From positions 1 to 11,422 of the forward strand of contig UQOT01000064.1 of the NCBI GenBank assembly GCA_900542675.1: 11,422 nucleotides of DNA, written 5' to 3'. Under the pieces are notes generated by a model. The model was not told the origin of the DNA and did no database searches. It saw only the letters and a program-made list of their open reading frames with translations. Both the position numbers and the translations under genes were made by a program. The DNA comes from an uncultured Eubacteriales bacterium (GTDB lineage: Bacteria; Bacillota; Clostridia; Monoglobales; Monoglobaceae). Of the stretch, positions 1 to 6,814 are shown one piece after another. Position 1 is the stretch's first letter, and every line of letters begins with the position of its first letter.

Positions 1-588
1 TGTCTTTACTATCCAGCCCGAAATTCTGCCGATTTCGGGGCTTAATATTCCGATTACGCGGCATTTATAGAACTTGCGGATTTCCTTGTTCTTAATCTTT
101 TCGGCGATAATACGGTGAGCTGTTATGTTCTTTGCGCCGATTAACAGTCCTGTGGTGTTTCTGTCAATTCTGTGGCACAGCGACGGAGTGTAGGCGGAGG
201 AAGAGGTGTATTCGCCTTTTTCCTCAAGATATCCGCGCATCATTTTTTCAAGCGATATTCCGTTGTCACTTTGGGAGTGCAGTCCAGACGGTTTGTTCAT
301 AATTATTATGTTTTCGTCCTCATATACGATATTGGGCTTGGGCAGATGTTGAGTGTTTTTCTTATCGGGCGGTCTTAAGAGATTTAAAAATTCATCGTTT
401 ATATAGAGCTCAAGAACGTCGCCCGTTTTTAAACGTACTGTTCCGTCTGTTGTGCGTTTGCCGTTTATCTTGACTTTTTTCTTTCTCAGTGATTTATAAA
501 TCTCGCCGCTCGGAGCGGACATTATCTTAAATAGATACTTGTCAAGTCTTATACCGTCGTCGTTTTTTGTTATGGTAGTCGTTTGCAT
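1..588 (-). CDS. RluA-family 23S rRNA/tRNA pseudouridine synthase, 3' end cut by window edge
   Basis: It converts uridine to pseudouridine in rRNA or tRNA. The first 196 codons are present and open to base 1; about 100 C-terminal residues of a usual ~300-aa protein lie outside. Residues ~12-65 form an S4 RNA-binding domain (GIRLDKYL near 12-19, then KVKINGKR near 38-45). The catalytic domain begins near 86 (NIVYEDENIIIMNKPSGLHS). The family catalytic loop HRIDRNTTGLL is at 139-149, with D142 as the presumed nucleophile. The ATG at 588 is supported by GGAG at 597-600, 8 nt upstream. It starts 3 nt after the tcdA stop, so it is probably the distal gene of the recJ-rel operon. S4 plus this loop suggests the RluC/RluD branch, but the target uridine cannot be told from sequence. 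No broken residues are visible. Confidence 0.9.
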   Translation of the reverse strand, partial: MQTTTITKNDDGIRLDKYLFKIMSAPSGEIYKSLRKKKVKINGKRTTDGTVRLKTGDVLELYINDEFLNLLRPPDKKNTQHLPKPNIVYEDENIIIMNKPSGLHSQSDNGISLEKMMRGYLEEKGEYTSSSAYTPSLCHRIDRNTTGLLIGAKNITAHRIIAEKIKNKEIRKFYKCRVIGILSPEIGRISGWIVKT

Positions 589-591
589 AGT

Positions 592-1299
592 TTATTCTCC
601 GTATTTAATAAGGTCCTTTATGACCTCGCCGGCGATTATAAGCCCTGCGGCGGACGGCACAAAGCTTATGCTGCCGGGGATAACCTTTCCATTTTCGCTG
701 TCTGCCGATTTGGGCTTTATCGGGGTTTCTTTTGAATATAACACTTTCAGGCTTTTGATATTCCTTGCCTTAAGCTCACGGCGCATAACGCGTGCGAGCG
801 GGCATACCGAGGTTAAATATATATCGCTGATTTGAAGTGCGGTAGGGTCAAGCTTGTTGCCCGTACCCATACAGCTTATAACGGGTACGCCGCATTTTTC
901 GGCACGTACCGCAATTTCGATTTTTGCGGTCACCGTGTCGACTGCGTCCACGATATAGTCATATTTTTTAAGGTCATATTTGTCGGCGTTTTCAGGGAGA
1001 TAGAATATCTCGTAAGTGTTTACGTCGGCGTCTTGATTGATTTTTTTAATCCGCTCGCGCATAACTTGAACCTTGGGCAGTCCGACCGTGTCCGAAAGAG
1101 CGATAATCTGACGGTTTGTGTTGCTCTCGGAGACGGTATCCTTGTCGAATAAATCGAGAGCACCGACTCCGCAGCGGGCAAGGGCTTCGCATACATAGCC
1201 GCCGACGCCGCCGATACCGAATACCGCAACCTTTGACTTTTTTAATTTATCCATAGCTTCGCGCCCGAGCAGAAGCTCGCTTCTTGAAAATTTATCCAT
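592..1299 (-). CDS. tcdA: tRNA threonylcarbamoyladenosine dehydratase (TcdA/CsdL-like, E1/ThiF fold)
   Basis: TcdA-type enzymes use ATP to cyclise the t6A modification at tRNA position 37 to ct6A, acting in the cytoplasm on ANN-decoding tRNAs. The 235-aa protein has the E1-like Rossmann ATP site GIGGVGG at 28-34, an acidic strand (LFDKDTV, 50-56) and the NTNRQ motif at 60-64. YIVDAVDTV (115-123) is the usual second E1 strand. The block SVCPLARVMRRELKARNI (164-181) and the C-terminal PGSISFVPSAAGL (208-220) are typical of TcdA and unlike MoeB or ThiF, which carry zinc-binding cysteine pairs absent here. I chose the ATG at 1299 because AGAGGTG at 1306-1312 lies 6 nt upstream; an in-frame GTG at 1308 falls inside that ribosome binding site. 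It overlaps the MATE stop by 8 nt, so translation is probably coupled. A related ThiF-like activity is possible but less likely. Confidence 0.87.
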   Translation of the reverse strand: MDKFSRSELLLGREAMDKLKKSKVAVFGIGGVGGYVCEALARCGVGALDLFDKDTVSESNTNRQIIALSDTVGLPKVQVMRERIKKINQDADVNTYEIFYLPENADKYDLKKYDYIVDAVDTVTAKIEIAVRAEKCGVPVISCMGTGNKLDPTALQISDIYLTSVCPLARVMRRELKARNIKSLKVLYSKETPIKPKSADSENGKVIPGSISFVPSAAGLIIAGEVIKDLIKYGE

Positions 1300-2761
1300 T
1301 TGAATCACCTCTTGCGGGCGCGGGCTTTATGCCGCCCAGTATGCGTCTAAATCTGAACGCGAACAGACACGCGGTTACGGTTACCGCGAGGAAGTCCGAT
1401 ACGGGTTCTGCCAAGAACACTGCGAATACCTTTGTAATATTAAAGCTGCCGCCGAGCATTGCAGCTATGTTATCCGGGATAAATATGCTTGCAAATTCGG
1501 GAGTAATTACATTCGGCAGTATAAATATGAGCGGAATTAACAAAACAATTTTGCGAAGCAGCGCCAAAAATATTGACGAGCCCGCTTGATTGAGCGCGAC
1601 AAACGTCTGCTGGCACGCGGTTTGAATTCCGAAAATACACATCGAGGCGATGTAAATTCTCAGCGACCATACGCCGAACTCGGTTAGTGCGGGGTCATTG
1701 CTGAATATGCCGATAAGGATATTCGGCAAAAACATACATACTGCCCAAAATACTATTGAAAATGAAAGGCATATAATGAGCAGGAGTTTAAACGATTGCT
1801 TGACTCTTTCCTTATTGCCCGCACCGTAGTTAAAGCTTGTTATCGGCTGTGCGCCCTGTGTCAGACCCTGGAGCGGCATCATACCGAACTGCAAAATTGT
1901 CGCAAGTATGGTCATTGAACCGACAGCGAGGTCACCGCCGTATTTAGCGAGCGAAAAGTTGAAGCTGACGGTCAGTATGCTTTCGGTAAACTGCATTATA
2001 AACGGTGAAAGACCGAGCGCGAGTACAGGCAGCATAATTTTCTTACTAAAGCCTAAGTTCTCACGCTTAATTTTAAGCGTCGTCTTTTTGCCGGTTAAGA
2101 AAATAAATACCCACACTGCCGAAACGCCTTGTGATATTATGGTTGCAAGAGCTGCGCCCTTGACCCCCATCTTAAATGCAAATATAAAAATCGGGTCGAG
2201 CAGTATATTTAAAACCGCGCCGATAATTATTGTTTGCATTGCTTTGGTCGAGAAGCCCTGAGTGGTCAAGAATATATTCATACCGAGCACGAACTGGACA
2301 AAAATCGTGCCAATGGCGTAAATGCGTATGTAGTCAAGGGCGTATGTAAGGGTTGTGTCGGCATTGCCGCCGAACAGAAGGATAAACGGCTCTGCAAAAA
2401 TAAGTGCAAGCGCCGTTAAAATTACCGATAGAACAATAAGGGACGTAAAGCAATTGCCCAATATTTTTTCGGCGGTCTTGTTGTTGCCCTGACCCATAAA
2501 GATTGCAGCACGCGGCGCGCCGCCCATTCCTATAAGCGACGAAAATGCCGTAATAGTGGTAATAATCGGAAACGTTACGCCCACGCCGGTCAGCGCGGCT
2601 GCTCCGACGTTTTCTATATGACCTATATAAATTCTGTCAACTACGTTGTACAGCATATTGATAATCTGTGCTATTATTGTCGGCACAGCCATTTTGAGCA
2701 TAAGCTTGGGAATGCTGCCGCTTCCGAGGTCGGTTGTGTCAGATGCAGTGTTATTCGCCAT
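1292..2761 (-). CDS. MATE-family efflux transporter (MepA-like)
   Basis: A membrane antiporter of the multidrug and toxic compound extrusion family, expected to export cationic compounds using a Na+ or H+ gradient. The 489-aa protein is strongly hydrophobic with about 12 membrane segments. Family hallmarks are the N-lobe start IPKLMLKMAVPTIIAQIINM (17-36), YNVVDRIYIGH (38-48), NIFLTTQGFSTKAM (162-175) and, in the C-lobe, GLTQGAQPITSFNYGAGN (299-316), the MepA/NorM-type signature. Residues ~418-446 between late membrane segments are longer than I expect for the family. The start chosen is ATG 2761 (MANNTAS); it overlaps the hemZ stop by 11 nt. The nearest Shine-Dalgarno-like sequence, AAAGGATG, is farther away than ideal (about 12-15 nt), so coupling to hemZ translation is likely. 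An ATG at 2776 and a TTG at 2800 are alternatives without better sites. The substrate is unknown. Confidence 0.9.
   Translation of the reverse strand: MANNTASDTTDLGSGSIPKLMLKMAVPTIIAQIINMLYNVVDRIYIGHIENVGAAALTGVGVTFPIITTITAFSSLIGMGGAPRAAIFMGQGNNKTAEKILGNCFTSLIVLSVILTALALIFAEPFILLFGGNADTTLTYALDYIRIYAIGTIFVQFVLGMNIFLTTQGFSTKAMQTIIIGAVLNILLDPIFIFAFKMGVKGAALATIISQGVSAVWVFIFLTGKKTTLKIKRENLGFSKKIMLPVLALGLSPFIMQFTESILTVSFNFSLAKYGGDLAVGSMTILATILQFGMMPLQGLTQGAQPITSFNYGAGNKERVKQSFKLLLIICLSFSIVFWAVCMFLPNILIGIFSNDPALTEFGVWSLRIYIASMCIFGIQTACQQTFVALNQAGSSIFLALLRKIVLLIPLIFILPNVITPEFASIFIPDNIAAMLGGSFNITKVFAVFLAEPVSDFLAVTVTACLFAFRFRRILGGIKPAPARGDSNG
1306..1312 (-). promoter_or_regulatory. Ribosome binding site of tcdA
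   Basis: AGAGGTG read on the minus strand, 6 nt before the ATG at 1299. It lies inside the last codons of the MATE gene and decides the tcdA start: an upstream in-frame GTG (1306-1308) overlaps the site itself and cannot be served by it. Confidence 0.7.
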
Positions 2762-3929
2762 TTGCTTTAAGCACATCCTTTCTGTGAAGCATTTCGTCAA
2801 GCCGCTCGATATAATCCTTGGCTTCTTTTACGTTAAATATACGCTCTATACGGTTGGTGTTAAGGTCAACCGTCTTTGTCACTCCGCCGCAGCCGAGCGA
2901 TATTATTGTCTGGATTTCTTCCATTATGTAAAGATTATAGAGCGATATTTTGCCGGGCTTTGAATAGCCGACATTTTCAAGATTGCCGAGCTGGTTTTTC
3001 TGGCGGTACATATAGTACGGCTGCTTGCCCATACCTTCTAAATATTCCCGCGACCAATCAACCATACGGCTGACAAGCGCACCGTCCGATAAGCTATACT
3101 CGCTCAGCAGCTCGTTAAGGCGTGAGGAGCGTTTTATACTCATAGTGTGCACGGTGGCGTCCTCGGGGTTTAGCTTTTCGACTTCCTCAAGCGTGTATTT
3201 AAACATTTCAAAACCCTCTCCGGGAAGTCCTGCGATAACGTCTGCATTTATATTGTCAAATCCGCACTTTCTCGCAAGCTTAAAGGCATTTCTGATATCC
3301 TGTGCGCTGTGTGCGCGGCCTATGACGTGCAGAGTTGTATCGTTCATCGACTGAGGATTTATGCTTATTCGATTGACGTTATGATTTTTGAGCACAAGCA
3401 GCTTTTCCTTAGTAATCGTGTCGGGTCTGCCTGCCTCGACCGTAAATTCTTTGACATATGATAAATCAAAGTTATTTTCTAAGCAAAAAAGCATATCGTC
3501 AAGCAGCTCCGGTGAAAGAGTTGTCGGAGTTCCGCCGCCGATATACACGGTTTCAATTCTTTGATTATTGGATTTTACGATTTCTGCGGTATATTCAATT
3601 TCTTTTTTAAGCGCGGCTATGTATTCGGGCATAAGCTTAAGCGCCTGCTTTGTTCCGTTTGTGACAAATGAGCAGTACAGACAGCGGCTCGGACAGAACG
3701 GTATGCCGATATAGAGGCTTACGCCGTCTTTATACATATTTTTGCGGACGGGAATAAGGGCTTTGGCGCATGTGAGCGCAAGGCTTGCTTTTTCGTATTC
3801 CGTGCCGCATTCGTTTACAAAGTATTCTATAACCTCGTCGTCGCTTTTGCCCTCATCCAGCAGCTTTGTTGCGATTTTGGCGGGGCGTATACCTGTTAAA
3901 ATCCCCCACGGGGTCTTGTTTATCTTCAT
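2751..3929 (-). CDS. hemZ: HemZ-like radical SAM protein (oxygen-independent coproporphyrinogen dehydrogenase family), N-terminally short
   Basis: Family members are radical SAM enzymes named for oxygen-independent conversion of coproporphyrinogen III to protoporphyrinogen IX; in anaerobes without a haem pathway the true role is open. Residues 77-86 carry the iron-sulfur cluster motif PFCPSRCLYC with C79, C83 and C86; GGGTP at 131-135 helps bind SAM. NRISINPQSMND (186-197) is the HemN/HemW-like region. PWGILTGIRPAKI (7-19) and YRQKNQLGNLENVGYS (308-323) are the blocks that identify HemZ rather than HemN or HemW. Length is 392 aa, against roughly 480-500 for the family as I know it: the PWGxLTGIRP block normally follows an N-terminal region of ~100 residues or more, but here it starts at residue 7. 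The ATG overlaps the upstream TGA as ATGA, and no convincing ribosome binding site is seen, so it is probably translated by reinitiation after the MBL gene. Confidence 0.85.
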   Translation of the reverse strand: MKINKTPWGILTGIRPAKIATKLLDEGKSDDEVIEYFVNECGTEYEKASLALTCAKALIPVRKNMYKDGVSLYIGIPFCPSRCLYCSFVTNGTKQALKLMPEYIAALKKEIEYTAEIVKSNNQRIETVYIGGGTPTTLSPELLDDMLFCLENNFDLSYVKEFTVEAGRPDTITKEKLLVLKNHNVNRISINPQSMNDTTLHVIGRAHSAQDIRNAFKLARKCGFDNINADVIAGLPGEGFEMFKYTLEEVEKLNPEDATVHTMSIKRSSRLNELLSEYSLSDGALVSRMVDWSREYLEGMGKQPYYMYRQKNQLGNLENVGYSKPGKISLYNLYIMEEIQTIISLGCGGVTKTVDLNTNRIERIFNVKEAKDYIERLDEMLHRKDVLKANGE

Positions 3930-4561
3930 AAGCCCATACCGCCCAAATATGGATTACCTTTGCGCTCGTCGCCTATGCTCGTATACTCACCGTGACCGGG
4001 ACAGAGAGTTGTGCTGTCGCCGAATTTGAGCAGTTTTTCTTTAATCGACTTAATTTCCGTATCCATACTTCCGGTCGGAAAGTCGGTTCTGCCGACACTG
4101 AACCTGAACAAGGTATCGCCGCAGAATATGGTATCGCCGAGTTTGAGGCTCATACTGTCGCTTGTATGACCCGGGGTGTATATTACCTCAAATTCACTGC
4201 CGCCAAACGGTATTTTATCGCCGTCCGCCACATAGTTATCCGCTGAGAAGGTCTCCGCTGTGCCGCCGATTTCACGGCTTAAATTGATATTCGGGTCTGC
4301 CATAACGTCCTTTGCTTTTAAGTGTGCAAAGACCTCCGCGTTCGGGCAGAGCGCTTTTAAATCTTTAAGTCCGCCTATATGGTCAAAGTGACTGTGAGTG
4401 ATAATGATTTTTGTGATTTCACAGCCGTTTTTTTCGGCTGTAGCATTAATTTTTTCCGCGTTATCGGCGGGGTCAATAACCGCGGCTTTTCCGCTTGTGT
4501 CATCACACAGTATATAACAATTGGTCTGTACCGGCCCGAGTATAAGTCTTGTGATTTTCAT
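3926..4561 (-). CDS. MBL-fold metallohydrolase, glyoxalase II-like
   Basis: A soluble 211-aa metallo-beta-lactamase-fold hydrolase that probably cleaves a thioester such as a hydroxyacyl-thiol; the natural substrate is unknown. The binuclear metal site is complete: THSHFDH at 55-61 (H56, H58, D60, H61), H132 in TPGHTSDS, D149 in FCGDTLF, and H190 in CPGHGEYT. The opening LGPVQTNCYIL (8-18) and the block FRFSVGRTDFPTGS (152-165) are typical of the YqgX/GloB-like group common in Firmicutes. It lacks the C-terminal glutathione-binding helices of classical ~250-aa glyoxalase II, which fits an organism using another thiol. The start at 4561 is preceded by AGAGGG at 4568-4573, 6 nt upstream, and lies 13 nt after the rel stop. 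Position between rel and hemZ is a recurrent arrangement in clostridia. Confidence 0.9.
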   Translation of the reverse strand: MKITRLILGPVQTNCYILCDDTSGKAAVIDPADNAEKINATAEKNGCEITKIIITHSHFDHIGGLKDLKALCPNAEVFAHLKAKDVMADPNINLSREIGGTAETFSADNYVADGDKIPFGGSEFEVIYTPGHTSDSMSLKLGDTIFCGDTLFRFSVGRTDFPTGSMDTEIKSIKEKLLKFGDSTTLCPGHGEYTSIGDERKGNPYLGGMGL

Positions 4562-4574
4562 AATATTCCCTCTG

Positions 4575-6761
4575 TTATTGTCTGCTTCTGCTGACTGATA
4601 TTACACCCTTCAGCGCCTTAATTTTTTTCATAATGGTATCAATTTGGTTTGTGTTCGATATTTCGGCAGTGACCTCGATTATCGCAAGGTCATTTTTGCC
4701 GGTTCTCGCGTTTACGTTTGTGACCGGAACTTTTATATCCGATATAACGGTCATAATATCTATGAGCAGATTTGTTCTGTCGGTCGCCGTAATCATAAGC
4801 ATAGACTTAAACGATGCAGGCGGTGTGTCTCCCGCCCAGTGTACCGAAATAAGACGGCTGCGCTCGTTTTCGGAAGTAGTCGCGTGAATTATATTAAGGC
4901 AGTCGGCACGGTGTACTGCAACGCCTCTGCCGCGGGTGACATATCCGACAATCTTATCGCCCGGTACGGGGTTACAGCAGTGCGACAGCCTTACCTTACA
5001 GTTGTCTATGCCGTCAACTATTATACCGCTGCTGTTCGGTTTTGATGATGTTTTAACCGCTATCGGAACAGGAACTTCGGGCGTGACCTTCATTTCCTGA
5101 AGCTGCCGCGTCTTAGCCTCGGTCAAAAATCTTGTCACAAATCGGTTTGCGTTGCTTATACCGTAGCCGATGCCTGCGTACAGGTCGTTTAAGCTGTTAA
5201 ATCCGTATTTTTTGATAAGCGGGTTTATAAATTTTTCGTCGGTCAAATATTTGTCGGGCAGGCTGTTTTTAGTCATCTCTTTTTCAAGATGCTCCTTGCC
5301 CTTTTGTATATTTTCTTCACGATTAACTTTTTTAAACCATTGGTTTATTTTATTTCGCGCCTGGGCGGTCTTGCAGATTTTAAGCCAGTCGATTTTCGGC
5401 CCGTGAGGTACGGAGCTTGTGATAACATCTACTATATCGCCGTTTTTAAGCTCGTGAGAGAGTGTGACAATCTTGCCGTTGACCTTTGCGCCCGTCATCT
5501 TGTTACCAACCGCGCTGTGTATTCTGTAGGCAAAATCAATCGGCGTTGAGCCGCTCGGCAGGCTCACCACATCGCCCTTTGGAGTGAATACGAACACCTC
5601 GTCGTTAAACATATCGATTTTTAGGGTGTTCATAAAATCCTCGGTGCTTGTGCTGTCCTTTTGGATTTCAAGCAGGTTTTTAATCCATTCGAGCTTTTCA
5701 TCCATATCGCTTGCGCCGCTCTTGCCCTCTTTGTATTTCCAGTGCGCAGCGATACCGTTTTCCGCAATGCGGTGCATCTCCCACGTGCGTATCTGAATTT
5801 CAAACAGCGTACCGTTCGGCCCTATCAGAGTCGAGTGCAGCGACTGATACATATTCGGCTTCGGCATCGCGATGTAATCTTTAAATCTGCCGGGGACGGG
5901 CTTAAACAATTCGTGAACCATACCCAACACAGCGTAGCAGTCGGATACCGTGTCAACTATTACGCGCACGGCAAAAAGGTCATACAGCTCGTCGATTGTC
6001 TTGTTCTGCATAAACATTTTTCTGTAAATACTGTAAAAATGCTTTGCTCTGCCCGCGACGTGAGCCTTTATGTTTAGCTCGTCAAGCTTATTTTCGAGTA
6101 TCTTAATTATTTCACTAATATACTTTTCGCGCTCCTCGCTCTTTTGCGCTATGTTGTCCACGATTTCGTAGTAGCCTATGGGGTCGATATAGCGGAGCGA
6201 TAAGTCCTCAAGCTCCATCTTAATCTTTGACATACCGAGCCGGTGCGCGAGAGGTGCGTATACCTCAAGCGTTTCGCGCGAGATTGCTCTCTGCCGCTCC
6301 TCGGGCATATACTTCATCGTGCGCATATTGTGAAGCCTGTCGGCGAGCTTTATTACGATTACTCTCACGTCCTCTGCCATAGCGAAGAACATTTTTCTGA
6401 GTGTTTCAATCTGCTGTTCTTCTTTGGAGGTATACGGGATTTTGTCAAGCTTTGTAACGCCGTCAACTAAAAGCGCAACAGTTTCACCAAATTCGCGGAC
6501 GATATCCTCGCGGGTGCAATCGGTATCCTCAACTACGTCATGCAAAAGAGCCGCGCAGATTGAGTCCACGTCAAATTCCATTTCAGCAATAATAGACGCA
6601 ACCTGTATAGGATGGTTGACAAAAGGTTCGCCCGATTTGCGCTTCTGACCTGCGTGCTTTTCGGAAGCGAAGTTATATGCCTTTTCAACCATAGAAAGGT
6701 CGCCGTTTTTGTTGTACTTTCTGATAAGCTCAATCAGAGTCGATAAGTCGTTGCCTTTCAT
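4575..6761 (-). CDS. rel: Bifunctional (p)ppGpp synthetase/hydrolase, long RelA/SpoT homologue
   Basis: It makes the alarmone (p)ppGpp from ATP and GDP/GTP when ribosomes sense uncharged tRNA, and also hydrolyses it. All domains of a long Rel are present in 728 aa. The HD hydrolase domain (~25-180) has H50 (NHP), H74-D75 in LLHDVVEDT, and KLADRLHNMRT (138-148), so hydrolysis should be active. The synthetase domain (~230-345) has HFYSIYRKM (241-249), RFKD (292-295), PKPNMYQSLH (300-309), EIQIRTWEMH (321-330) and GIAAHW (336-341). TGS spans ~388-448 (VFVFTPKGDVVSLPSGSTP). The conserved Cys-Cys region SHCCNPVPGD is at 593-602, and the C-terminal ACT domain at ~653-726. The ATG at 6761 has GGAGGT 6 nt upstream. 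It follows recJ by 53 nt containing a hairpin. This is probably the main stringent-response enzyme; the adjacent apt and dtd of many Firmicutes are missing. Confidence 0.97.
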   Translation of the reverse strand: MKGNDLSTLIELIRKYNKNGDLSMVEKAYNFASEKHAGQKRKSGEPFVNHPIQVASIIAEMEFDVDSICAALLHDVVEDTDCTREDIVREFGETVALLVDGVTKLDKIPYTSKEEQQIETLRKMFFAMAEDVRVIVIKLADRLHNMRTMKYMPEERQRAISRETLEVYAPLAHRLGMSKIKMELEDLSLRYIDPIGYYEIVDNIAQKSEEREKYISEIIKILENKLDELNIKAHVAGRAKHFYSIYRKMFMQNKTIDELYDLFAVRVIVDTVSDCYAVLGMVHELFKPVPGRFKDYIAMPKPNMYQSLHSTLIGPNGTLFEIQIRTWEMHRIAENGIAAHWKYKEGKSGASDMDEKLEWIKNLLEIQKDSTSTEDFMNTLKIDMFNDEVFVFTPKGDVVSLPSGSTPIDFAYRIHSAVGNKMTGAKVNGKIVTLSHELKNGDIVDVITSSVPHGPKIDWLKICKTAQARNKINQWFKKVNREENIQKGKEHLEKEMTKNSLPDKYLTDEKFINPLIKKYGFNSLNDLYAGIGYGISNANRFVTRFLTEAKTRQLQEMKVTPEVPVPIAVKTSSKPNSSGIIVDGIDNCKVRLSHCCNPVPGDKIVGYVTRGRGVAVHRADCLNIIHATTSENERSRLISVHWAGDTPPASFKSMLMITATDRTNLLIDIMTVISDIKVPVTNVNARTGKNDLAIIEVTAEISNTNQIDTIMKKIKALKGVISVSRSRQ

Positions 6762-6767
6762 AATTAT

Positions 6768-6773
6768 ACCTCC
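6768..6773 (-). promoter_or_regulatory. Ribosome binding site of rel
   Basis: GGAGGT read on the minus strand, 6 nt before the ATG at 6761. It confirms the rel start and suggests independent, efficient initiation rather than reinitiation from recJ. Confidence 0.75.
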
Positions 6774-6787
6774 GCGATAGTAGTTTA

Positions 6788-6809
6788 AAGGCTCCCGCTA
6801 AGGAGCCTT
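6788..6809 (-). terminator. Hairpin in recJ-rel gap, possible weak terminator or attenuator
   Basis: Read on the minus strand, AAGGCTCC and GGAGCCTT form a perfect 8-bp stem with a 6-nt loop (TTAGCG), starting 5 nt after the recJ stop. It is followed by TTTAAAC rather than a real U-run, so full termination is doubtful. It may lower read-through into rel, protect the recJ mRNA end, or be a short dispersed palindrome. No promoter-like pair was seen between it and rel, which argues that read-through feeds rel. Confidence 0.4.
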
Positions 6810-6814
6810 AAGAA

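Noticed and set aside
539..835. Plus-strand open frames opposite tcdA and the RluA-family gene, for example 539-835 and 832-1152
   Set aside because: They lie opposite convincingly assigned genes, have no ribosome binding sites, and have no family features.
5849..5881. Met instead of Gly in the Rel synthetase motif (PKPNMYQSLH)
   Set aside because: Gram-positive Rel proteins, including that of B. subtilis as I recall it, carry the same NMYQSLH form, so it is not a defect.
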